From positions 1-25,505 of the forward strand of contig JBBITL010000062.1 of the NCBI GenBank assembly GCA_037440765.1: a stretch of 25,505 nt of DNA, in the 5' to 3' direction. Position numbers and translations under genes: made by a program. Origin of the DNA: DTKY01 sp037440765. GTDB taxonomy: Bacteria; Acidobacteriota; Terriglobia; Bryobacterales; Bryobacteraceae. Shown piece by piece: positions 16,443-24,500 of the stretch; positions within the stretch are counted from its first letter, which is position 1; each line of letters opens with the position of its first letter. Below the pieces are notes generated by a model. It searched no databases. It worked only from the letters and a program-made list of their open reading frames with translations, and was not told the origin of the DNA.

Positions 16443-18692
16443 TCACCCCCCCGCCTTCCCCCGGGACAGAAGACCCACAACGCTGCCAGGCGTGATGGGC
16501 GCCGACCTGATGCGCACGCCCGTGGCGTTGTAGAACGCGTTGGCGATGGCCGCCGCCGTGGGAATCGTGGCCGGCTCGCCGATGCCCTTGGTGCTGGTGA
16601 TGTTCCACTGGTGATCGCGTATGTCCACGGGCACGCACGCCAGGTCTGCGGGTACGTCCTTTGCCGTGGGGATCTTGTAGTCGTGCCAGTTGGCGTTGGC
16701 CATCTTGCCGCTCGGCGCGTCCATGATACGCTTCTCGGTCAACGCGAAGCCGATTCCCATCGTCAGCCCGCCGATCACCTGATTGCGGTAGGTGAGCAGG
16801 TTCATCACGCGGCCGCTGTCCTGGGCCGCGAGCAACCGCAGGACGCGCACTTCGCCGGTGCGCCGGTTGACCTCCACTTCCGCGAAGTGAGCCGCGAACG
16901 GCCGGGCCACGTAGCCGGCGGGGTTCGGCGCGCGTGTGCCCACGCCCACCAGCGCCTGCTGCTGGCGCAGGACCGTCAGGTCCCGGATGGCCACCTTCTG
17001 GGACCCTCCCTCAACGTGTATCTCACCCCCCTTCAGGGTCAGGCTCCCGGCCGGCGCCTTCAACTGCGCCGCCGCCATTTCCAGAAGCTTGGCCTTCACG
17101 TCCAGGGCTGCGGCGCGCACCGCAGGTGAGTCTGACGGCACCGTCTTACTGCCGCCGCTAGGGCCGCTGTACTGCGTGGTTCCCGTATCGGAGCATTCGA
17201 TCCTTATCCGGTCCAGCGGCACCCCCAGTTCCTCGCTCACCACCATGGCCATGACCGTCTTGGTCCCGGTGCCAATGTCCGCGGCGCCCATGTTCAACAG
17301 GGCGCTGCCGTCGCTGTAAAGGCTGACAACGACGGTTGACGGCGGCCCTCCCGCCGAGCCCCACATCCCGCCGGCCACGCCCACGCCGCGGACCCATGGG
17401 CCGCTGCCCTTTGCGCGCGCGCGGGCTTCTTTCCAGCCGAAGGCCTTGGCGCCCTCCGTCAGGCACTCCCGGAGTGCGGCCGAGGTGTAGGGAATGTCCT
17501 TCTGCGCCTGGTTGACGGCCGTGAAGTTCCTGATGCGCAACTCGATGGGATCCATGCCGATCTTCCCGGCCAGCGCGTCCAGCATCTGTTCGAGCGCCCA
17601 GGAGCATTGCGGGAAGCCCGGCGCCCGCATGGGCCGGTTCTGCCCGGCATTAATCAGCGCTGACGTTTCCTCGCTCCGCACATTCGGGCACCTGTAGAGC
17701 TCACGGAGCTGGGAGCCGAGAGATACTCCGCCAGGATAGGCGCCGACCTCGCCCGTCGCCGTCAACTGAAGCGCCGTCAGCGTGCCGTCCTTCTTCACGC
17801 CGGCCCTGAGGGTCATAATGTGGGCCGGGCGGTTGCCCGTACAGAGGAAGGTCTCCTCCCGCGTCAGGAACAGCTTGACGGGACGCGCGGTCTTCCTGGC
17901 CAGAAGTGCGGCCATCACCGTGTACTTGCTGAGGCCCAGCTTGGCGCCAAACCCGCCGCCCATGTAGTTCATGATGACCCGCACCTTGTTCAACGGCATG
18001 TTGAGCACGGAGGCCAGCGCGCTCTGAACGGCGAACGGCCCCTGGGTGGTGTCCCAGACCGTGAGGCGGTCGCCCTCCCACTGCGCGACCGAGCCGTGCA
18101 CCTCCATCGTCGTGTGGATTTCGCAGGATGTCCTGTAGGTCTCCTCCAGAACCACATCAGCTTCGGCGAAGCCTTTGGCCAGGTCGCCCCGCTCGTAGAT
18201 GCTCGGCTTGGCGCCCTGATTGCCGCCCTCCTGGACAGCCGGCGCGCCCGGCTTCAGCGCGTCCTCCATGTTGGTGACGAACGGCAGCGTTTCGTACTCC
18301 ACCTGGATGGCGCGCACGGCGTCCCAGGCCTGCTGCGGGCTTTCGGCCGCCACTACCGCGACCTCTTCTCCCTCGTACCGGCATTGTGGATCGAACAGCC
18401 GGCTGACCGGCTTACCCCCCGGCCCCGCGTACCAGGGTATGTTGGCTTCCGGGTCAGCGTTGCTCAGCACGGCGCGGACCCCGGGCATCTTGAGAGCCTT
18501 GGCCAGGTCCACCTTCTTGACGCGGGCGTGCGGGTGAGGGCAGCGCAGCGTCGCCGCGTGCAGCATGTCCGGCAGCAACAGATCCAGCGAGTAGACGGCC
18601 GTTCCGCTGACCCGCTCATAGCCGTCCACGCGCGGGAGCGGCCTGCCGACCACGGTTGTCTCGCCCCAGGGTTTCGGAGTCGTCTCGGCCAT
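16443..18692 (-). CDS. Molybdopterin-binding catalytic subunit, xanthine dehydrogenase family (PaoC-like)
   Basis: The 749-residue large subunit has an N-terminal aldehyde oxidase hammerhead domain (about 14-125: RVDGYERVSGTAVYSLDLLLPDM), then molybdopterin-binding regions with GGGFGAK and later SGPSGGSK. Near the C-terminus KGIGEPATIPTAAAIANAF contains the catalytic Glu, E706. It would hydroxylate or oxidise a substrate such as an aldehyde or heterocycle at a molybdenum centre. It has no signal sequence and would depend on the Tat signal of the small subunit for export. Start and stop are each three bases from their operon neighbours. No XdhC/PaoD-type maturation factor lies nearby, so that function must come from elsewhere. 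Confidence 0.93.
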   Translation of the reverse strand: MAETTPKPWGETTVVGRPLPRVDGYERVSGTAVYSLDLLLPDMLHAATLRCPHPHARVKKVDLAKALKMPGVRAVLSNADPEANIPWYAGPGGKPVSRLFDPQCRYEGEEVAVVAAESPQQAWDAVRAIQVEYETLPFVTNMEDALKPGAPAVQEGGNQGAKPSIYERGDLAKGFAEADVVLEETYRTSCEIHTTMEVHGSVAQWEGDRLTVWDTTQGPFAVQSALASVLNMPLNKVRVIMNYMGGGFGAKLGLSKYTVMAALLARKTARPVKLFLTREETFLCTGNRPAHIMTLRAGVKKDGTLTALQLTATGEVGAYPGGVSLGSQLRELYRCPNVRSEETSALINAGQNRPMRAPGFPQCSWALEQMLDALAGKIGMDPIELRIRNFTAVNQAQKDIPYTSAALRECLTEGAKAFGWKEARARAKGSGPWVRGVGVAGGMWGSAGGPPSTVVVSLYSDGSALLNMGAADIGTGTKTVMAMVVSEELGVPLDRIRIECSDTGTTQYSGPSGGSKTVPSDSPAVRAAALDVKAKLLEMAAAQLKAPAGSLTLKGGEIHVEGGSQKVAIRDLTVLRQQQALVGVGTRAPNPAGYVARPFAAHFAEVEVNRRTGEVRVLRLLAAQDSGRVMNLLTYRNQVIGGLTMGIGFALTEKRIMDAPSGKMANANWHDYKIPTAKDVPADLACVPVDIRDHQWNITSTKGIGEPATIPTAAAIANAFYNATGVRIRSAPITPGSVVGLLSRGKAGG

Positions 18693-18695
18693 GGC

Positions 18696-19325
18696 TCACC
18701 CCCCAGCCTTTCTCAGTTGCGCGGCCCTCGAGGTCGCCCGGAAGATGTGAGCGTACGCGCCGCAGCGGCACAAATTGCCGCTCACTCCCTCGCGGATCTG
18801 CTCCATGGTCGGAGAGGGTGTCGTCCGCAGGAGGCCCTCCACGTTCACGATCTGCCCGGGGGTGCAGTAGCCGCACTGAAACGCGTCTTCCTCCACGAAG
18901 GCCTGCTGCACAGGGCCCAGATCCTCGCCGCGCATCAGGCCCTCGATGGTTGTTATCTCGGCGCCGGCTGCTTCCACCGCCAGTGTCAGGCAGGAGTAGC
19001 GCGCCACGCCGCCTATCAACACGGTGCAGGCTCCGCACTCTCCGCGCTCGCATCCGGGTTTGGTGCCGGTCAAACCCAGCCGGTCACGCAGCACGTGCAG
19101 CAGGGTCCATCGCGGCTCGACCCGCATGGCGTGCTCCCGCCCGTTCACGTTCAGGACAACTGCGACCGATTCGGCCTCGGCCGGCGGCGGCGGAGCCAGC
19201 TGCGCGCCGGCCTGGCCGGGAACCGTAAGAATCGCCGCTCCAGTGGCCCCCGCGGCCACCGAATTGAAAAAGCGCCGCCGGCTCAGTTCGCCGGCGTGCT
19301 CTCCTTCCAGCGTTGGTTTGCCCAT
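18696..19325 (-). CDS. Tat-exported [2Fe-2S] subunit of molybdenum hydroxylase (PaoA-like)
   Basis: This 209-residue protein begins with a twin-arginine signal (SRRRFF, 15-20, hydrophobic 21-38, cleavage near AGAQ). The plant-type ferredoxin cluster ligands are C92, C97, C100 and C112 (GCERGECGACTVL). The second cluster is held by CGYC (151-154) and CRC (186-188). It carries electrons from the molybdenum centre to the FAD subunit. The Tat signal places the enzyme in the periplasm, as for E. coli PaoABC. The ATG is supported by GGGAGGAG (19332-19339) six bases upstream. It is the first gene of the three-gene operon. Confidence 0.93.
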   Translation of the reverse strand: MGKPTLEGEHAGELSRRRFFNSVAAGATGAAILTVPGQAGAQLAPPPPAEAESVAVVLNVNGREHAMRVEPRWTLLHVLRDRLGLTGTKPGCERGECGACTVLIGGVARYSCLTLAVEAAGAEITTIEGLMRGEDLGPVQQAFVEEDAFQCGYCTPGQIVNVEGLLRTTPSPTMEQIREGVSGNLCRCGAYAHIFRATSRAAQLRKAGG

Positions 19326-19331
19326 GGGACA

Positions 19332-19339
19332 CTCCTCCC
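19332..19339 (-). promoter_or_regulatory. Strong ribosome-binding site for the Fe-S subunit
   Basis: GGGAGGAG on the minus strand, six bases before the ATG at 19323-19325, fixes the start of the Tat-signal protein. Confidence 0.7.
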
Positions 19340-19428
19340 GGCTACTCAGGTTGTGATTGACATCCCTCGCTGCGACATGCTGCCCGGCACATCATCGGGA
19401 TCTCCAGGGTGAAGCTTCGATCGGCGTC

Positions 19429-19434
19429 AGTATA
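19429..19434 (-). promoter_or_regulatory. Possible -10 element of the molybdenum-hydroxylase operon
   Basis: TATACT on the minus strand matches four of six consensus bases, including the conserved TA and final T. It lies about 100 bases before the Fe-S subunit start. The -35 region falls in the hairpin at 19440-19457 and is weak. Confidence 0.35.
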
Positions 19435-19439
19435 TCACG

Positions 19440-19457
19440 CCTGAAGGGCGCTTCAGG
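19440..19457 (-). terminator. Hairpin overlapping the epimerase stop codon
   Basis: CCTGAAG and CTTCAGG form a perfect 7-bp stem with a 4-base loop, and the TGA stop of the epimerase gene (19453-19455) lies in one arm. No T-run follows, so termination is uncertain. It separates the epimerase unit from the molybdenum-hydroxylase operon. Confidence 0.4.
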
Positions 19458-20298
19458 ACGCGGCTGTCTGTTTCTTAAGGAAACGGATGCCGTCGGCGGC
19501 GATCGAGTCGGCCGTGGGCGCCAGGTCGCGCCAGATCGACGCGGCGGCCGAGATGCCGCCCACCGCGAATCCGAAGCTCTCGATGGTCAGCCAGCCGTCG
19601 TAGCCGATGTCCCGGAGCGCTCCGAACACGCCGGTCCAGTCCACGTGGCCCGAGCCCGGAGTCCCGCGGTCGTTCTCGCAGGTGTGCACGTGCTTGAGCC
19701 ACCGGCCGGCGGCGCGGAAGGCTCCTGCGACGTCCTTCTCCTCGATGTTGGCGTGGAAGGTGTCCATCAGCAGGCCCACGCGCGGGTGATTCACCTCCTC
19801 GACCAGCGCCACCCCGTCCGCAGCGGTGTTCAGGAAATACGTCTCGAATCGGTTCAGAGGCTCCAGCGCGATGGTGACCTGGTTTGCCGCCAGCACCGGG
19901 CCGAGCGCCTGGCAGGCTTCGACAGCCCACTTCCACTCGTCCTGCGTGCGGCGCCGGCCGGGCAGGTAACCCACCGGCGAATAAAGCGGGCCGGCCAGCA
20001 GGCTCGAGCCAACCTCGGCGGCCGCCTTTATGCAGTTCTCCAGGTGCGTCCGCGTCGCCCGGCGGACGCCGCCGTCGTCGCTCAAAAGACTTTGCCCCGG
20101 CATCAACACGGCGGAGACGGTGCACTCCAGTCCTGCCTGTTCGAGTCCGCGCCGGATTGTGGCGGCCTGGAACTCCGCCGGCTCGAACAGGGGAATCTCC
20201 ACGCCGTCGTAGCCGTACTCCCGTATCGCCGGCAGAATGTCCTCATCCGCAGGGCTGTAGCTCGCCGTCCAGATGAACGTATGCACTCCGAATTTCAT
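19453..20298 (-). CDS. Sugar isomerase/epimerase, D-tagatose/D-psicose 3-epimerase type
   Basis: The 281-residue TIM-barrel protein belongs to the xylose-isomerase-like AP endonuclease 2 superfamily. Its likely metal ligands E146 (LEPLNRFE), D179 (MDTFHANIEE), H205 (HVHTCEND) and E240 (IESFG) have the same spacing as E152, D185, H211 and E246 of the Pseudomonas cichorii D-tagatose 3-epimerase. H182 and R211 also fit that enzyme's H188 and R217. It would epimerise a ketohexose or related sugar at C3; the exact sugar is not determined by these residues. It starts five bases after the acetate-kinase-like gene and is probably co-transcribed with it. The C-terminal stop lies within a short hairpin. 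Confidence 0.85.
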   Translation of the reverse strand: MKFGVHTFIWTASYSPADEDILPAIREYGYDGVEIPLFEPAEFQAATIRRGLEQAGLECTVSAVLMPGQSLLSDDGGVRRATRTHLENCIKAAAEVGSSLLAGPLYSPVGYLPGRRRTQDEWKWAVEACQALGPVLAANQVTIALEPLNRFETYFLNTAADGVALVEEVNHPRVGLLMDTFHANIEEKDVAGAFRAAGRWLKHVHTCENDRGTPGSGHVDWTGVFGALRDIGYDGWLTIESFGFAVGGISAAASIWRDLAPTADSIAADGIRFLKKQTAAS

Positions 20299-20303
20299 TG
20301 TCT

Positions 20304-21419
20304 TCAGGGCCTCCCCACCAGTAAGTTATATGCCCTCCGGGCGACGACGAGTTCTTCGTTGGTGGCCAGCGCCAGCACCGCCACGGGCGCGCTCTGCGGC
20401 GACACCGCCCGGTCACCCACACCCTCTTCGTTGCGCGCCGGGTCCAGCCGGATTCCCAGAAACTCCAGGCCCCGGCAGCAGGCCGCGCGGAGCCGCGCCG
20501 AGTTCTCGCCTATGCCGCCGGTGAAGGCGACCGCGTCCACTCCTCCCATGGCCGCTGCGTACGCCCCGATCGTCTTTCGCACGCCGTAGGTGAACACCTC
20601 CAGGGCCAGCGCGGCATCCTGATTGCCTGCCGAAGCTGCCTGCTCCAGGTCCCGCACGTCGCCCCCGGCCACGCCGGAAAGGCCCGCGAGGCCGCCGCCC
20701 TTTGCCAGCCGGTCACGCGCCTCGGCCACGCTCCAGCCTCGCCGCTCCATCATGTAGAGCACCGCGAAGGCGTCCACGTCCCCCGGGCGCGCGGCGTTCT
20801 CCAGGCCGGACTGCGGGGAGAAGCCCATGCTCGTGTCCACGGACTCGCCGCGGTCGATCGCGCACATTGAGGAACTGCCGCCCAGGTGGCAGCTAATCAC
20901 CCGGAGGGACTCCCGGGGCCGGCTCAGCATCTCTGCCACCCGCTCCCCGACGTAGCGATGCGAGGCGCCGTGGAAGCCATAGCGCCGGACTCCATATTCC
21001 TCGCGCCATTCAGCCGGCACGCCGTAGCGGGCGGCGTGCTCGGGCATGGTTGCGTGGAACTCGGTCTCGAAGGCCGCCACCAGGGGAATATCAGGCATCG
21101 CTTCACGAAAGGCCCGTATTGCGGTGATATAGATGGCGTTGTGCGCCGGAGCGGCCGGCAGGAACTGCTCCATGGCAGCCATCACGCCGTCATCGATCAG
21201 GAATGTGCCGCGGTAGCGCGGGCCGGCATGCACCGCCTTGAAAGCCACCGCATCGACGCGGGTGTCGCCGATCCGGATCCGGGCCACGGCCTCGCGGTAG
21301 TCGAGCACGCGCTCCATGCGGCCCTTGCCCGCCACCCGCTCGGCCGGCATCTCCAGGATCTGGTACTTGAGGGAAGTGGAGCCCAGGTTGGGCGCCAGTA
21401 TGTTCATTGACTGCGCCAT
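20304..21419 (-). CDS. Acetate-kinase-like acyl kinase with altered active-site residues
   Basis: The 371-residue protein is of the acetate/propionate kinase family (ASKHA fold): NLGSTSLKY (11-19), RRYGFHGASH (145-154), MGFSPQSGLENAARPGD, FTGGIGENS and TNEEL near the end. Numbered against Methanosarcina thermophila AckA with a constant offset of 30, H93 (H123), R145 (R175), H150 (H180) and R211 (R241) are kept. The acetate-contacting R91 becomes K61 and the catalytic D148 becomes E118 (FETEFH instead of FDTAFH). The N-terminal domain is about 30 residues shorter than in typical enzymes. The function may be a divergent acyl kinase. No phosphotransacetylase or phosphoketolase gene is nearby. 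ATGs at codons 1 and 5 are both possible; neither has a clear ribosome site. Confidence 0.85.
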   Translation of the reverse strand: MAQSMNILAPNLGSTSLKYQILEMPAERVAGKGRMERVLDYREAVARIRIGDTRVDAVAFKAVHAGPRYRGTFLIDDGVMAAMEQFLPAAPAHNAIYITAIRAFREAMPDIPLVAAFETEFHATMPEHAARYGVPAEWREEYGVRRYGFHGASHRYVGERVAEMLSRPRESLRVISCHLGGSSSMCAIDRGESVDTSMGFSPQSGLENAARPGDVDAFAVLYMMERRGWSVAEARDRLAKGGGLAGLSGVAGGDVRDLEQAASAGNQDAALALEVFTYGVRKTIGAYAAAMGGVDAVAFTGGIGENSARLRAACCRGLEFLGIRLDPARNEEGVGDRAVSPQSAPVAVLALATNEELVVARRAYNLLVGRP

Positions 21420-21510
21420 CGGTCAGTCATCATACCGCAGACCGGAGGCGGGGAGGCCTTCCTCCTGACGGCGCAGGGTTTGCTCTGAATGCGTGGTGTT
21501 GGCTCAGCAG

Positions 21511-21537
21511 TTGACAAGAGCCCCACAAATATAGAAA
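21511..21537 (+). promoter_or_regulatory. Possible promoter of the TonB-dependent receptor gene
   Basis: TTGACA at 21511-21516 is a perfect -35. The best -10 is weak: TAGAAA at 21532-21537 with a 15-base spacer, in an AT-rich stretch that contrasts with the GC-rich surroundings. No other promoter-like match is seen between the divergent starts (21420-21587). Confidence 0.45.
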
Positions 21538-21561
21538 ACTTAACCATCGGCCTTCTATTGC

Positions 21562-21576
21562 TTAACTTTGAGTTAA
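21562..21576. promoter_or_regulatory. Small inverted repeat in the leader of the receptor gene
   Basis: TTAAC and GTTAA are perfect inverted 5-mers around a 5-base spacer, just upstream of the ribosome site. It may be an operator or a short leader hairpin; sequence alone does not decide. Confidence 0.3.
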
Positions 21577-21577
21577 T

Positions 21578-21582
21578 GGAGG
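21578..21582 (+). promoter_or_regulatory. Ribosome-binding site setting the receptor start
   Basis: GGAGG lies five bases before the ATG at 21588, whereas the frame's upstream starts (GTG/ATG from 21489 on) lack such a site and would spoil the signal peptide. Confidence 0.7.
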
Positions 21583-21587
21583 TCTTG

Positions 21588-24500
21588 ATGGGTCAGAGAA
21601 GATGCGTTCTCAGTGTGTTCGCGCTCGTTCTGGCGCCTGGACTGCTGCTGGGGCAGGAGTTCCGGGCCACGCTGAGCGGGCGCGTGCTTGATTCCACCGG
21701 CGGGGCGGTTCCCAACGCCAGGATCGAGGTCGTCCACACGGCGACGAACCAGACGACCACCGCCACTACGGACATCTCAGGAGCCTATGCTGTTCCGTTC
21801 CTTCGTCCCGGAGTGTACAGGATGAGTGTGACGGCAACGGGCTTCAAGGTCTACAACCGCGAGAACATCGCTTTGCAGGTAGGCCAGATCGCGGGCATCG
21901 ACGTGGCGCTGGAGGTGGGCCAATTGACCGAGTCGGTGCAGGTCACCGCAGAGCTGGAACTGCTGGAGACGCAGACGGCCAGCCGCAGCGGCGTCGTGGA
22001 TACGCGGCAGGTGCTGGATCTGCCGCTGAACTCCCGCAATCCCTTCATGCTGGGCGCCATGATGTCGGGGGTCACCTTCCGCGGGGCGGCCATCTGGCAG
22101 CGCCCGTTCGACAACGGCGCTATCGCCGAATGGACCGTGAACGGGGGGCGGCAGATGAACAACGAATTTCTGTTGGATGGGGCCCCCAACAATGCGCAGG
22201 CCGGCGGCAACAACATCGCTTACGTTCCCATCGTGGATGCGGTGCAGGAATTCAGCGTACAGACCAACTCCTACGATTCGCAGTACGGGCAGACTGGCGG
22301 CGGCGTGTTCAACGTGGTGCTGAAGGGCGGGACCAACCGCCACCACATCACCGCCTGGGAGTTCATGCGCCGGAAGGCCTGGGACGCCAACACGTTTCAA
22401 AACAACGCTATCGGGGCCGCGCGCCCGGGCCACAAACTGGACCAGTTCGGCTTCCAGCTGGACGGCCCTGCCCACATCCCGGGACTGTTGCGGAAGGACG
22501 GCGCCGTGAAGTTGTTCTATCTGGGCAGCTTCGAAAGCTACCACGAACTGTGGCCGCAGTTTCTGCGCAACTCCTTCCCCGAGCCGGAAATGCGCGAGGG
22601 CAACTTCAGCAAACTGGTGACCGCGGCTGGCTCTCCGGTCACGATCTACAACCCGTTCGCAACGCGCTTTGACGCGGCCCAGAACCCCTTGCGCGATCCG
22701 TTCCCCGGCAACATCATTCCGTCGAGCATGATTCATCCGGTGGCGCGGGCGGTCACCAAGTACATGCCGATGCCCAATGCCAGCACCCCCGGGGTGCGCT
22801 ACTCCACGCAGAATCTGCTGCATCCGGAATACCCGGCCAACGACGACTTCTACAATCTGATTCTGAAGTTCGACTGGAATTTCGGCGACAAGCACCGGGC
22901 CTTCATCCGGCACGCTTCCAACGACCGCACCGAAGACCGCTGCACCAACGGCATCTGTGCCGGTCCCGGCATGGCTGGCCAGCAGCCTTTCCAGCGCATC
23001 AATGACGCCTACGTAGCCGACTGGGTGGGAACCCTAACGCCGACGCTGGTGCTGAACGCGCGTCTGTCGAGCAACCGGTTCATCGAGAAAGGCTTTGGAC
23101 GGGGCAACGCAGGCTTTGACCTGACGTCGCTGGGGCTGCCGGCCGCATTGATCTCCCAGTTGCCCGGCCCAACTTACTTCGGTCTCTGGGAGATGGCCGG
23201 CTACAGTTCGTTGGGGCGCTACCAGAGCATCAACATCACGAACAACTACGGCGTGATGGGCAACGCCACGAAGATCTGGGGCGCGCACATGGTCAAAGCG
23301 GGCGTGGACATCCGGCGCACCCATTACATTACGCAGAACAGCGGCAACATCCTCCAGTTCACCAACCCGGTCTCCTGGACGCAGCGGCTGTGGAACCAGG
23401 CGGAGACCACCGCGGGAGACGGTTACGCCACTTTTCTGCTGGGCATCTCGGGCGGGTCCTCGAACTACCCGGTGTATCCCTTCTTCCTGGAGTGGTACAT
23501 GGCCCCGTATATCCAGGACGACTGGAAGGTAACCCGGAAGCTGACGCTGAATCTCGGCCTGCGGTGGGACTACAACGGGCCGCCGAGCGAGAAGTACAAC
23601 CGGCTGAACCGGGGCTTCAACCCGGCGGCGGCCAGCCCGCTGGTAGCTCAGATACCGGCGGAGATGCTGGCGCAGTACCCGGACCTGCGGAACCTGAAAG
23701 GGGGTCTGGAGTTCGCCGGGGTGGGTGGCCGGCCACGGGTCGTCTCCAAGCGGGACATGGACAACTGGCAGCCGCGCATCGGGGTTGCCTACCAGATCAC
23801 TTCCAAGCTGGTCATGCGGGGCGGCTACGGAGTGAATTACCTGAACCCGAACAACAATCACCTCCAGACGACCGGGTTCTCGACCAGCACACCCATTGTC
23901 AACAGCCTGGATGGTGGGCGCACGCCCATCGCCAACGTTCTCAGCAACCCTTATCCCGGCGGAATAGCGACGCCCACGGGGGCCTCGCTGGGGTTGCTGA
24001 CCTTCGTGGGAAGGAACTCCAGTTGGTTCAACGAGAACTTCTACACGCCGCTGGTTCGCCAGTTCTCGCTCGGTTTTCAATACCAGCTCACTGACCGGGG
24101 GACGATGGAAGCCTCGTATGTGGGGACGCGCACAGTGGGGGCCAATGACGAGAGGGCCTACAACATTCCCACGCTCGACTTCCGCAGGCAGTGCAACCTG
24201 CTGGAAGGGGGCAGCCCGGCGTACTGCGATGCCGCGCTTCCGAACCCCTTCCGGAATGTGCCGGCGTTTGCGGGGACGGGATTCCACACGTCGACGACCC
24301 TTTCGCGCTACCAGTTGAACCGCCGCTTCCCGCAGTTCAGCGGCGACATGACGGAGTTGGGCCTCAACACGTCGAACTTCTGGTACAACTCGCTCCAGGT
24401 CAATTACAAACACCGCATGAGCCGCGGCCTCACCATGCTGGCCAACTACACGCTGTCAAAGCAGGTGGAGCGCTGGGGCCTGAACGACGCCTTCGCCGGC

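Noticed and set aside
15384..17129. Plus-strand frame of 581 codons over the FAD and Mo subunits
   Set aside because: Antisense shadow of two convincing genes; the composition is Arg/Gly/His-rich without recognisable motifs.
17820..19412. Plus-strand frame of 530 codons over the Mo and Fe-S subunits
   Set aside because: Also a shadow of genes with intact cofactor motifs on the other strand.
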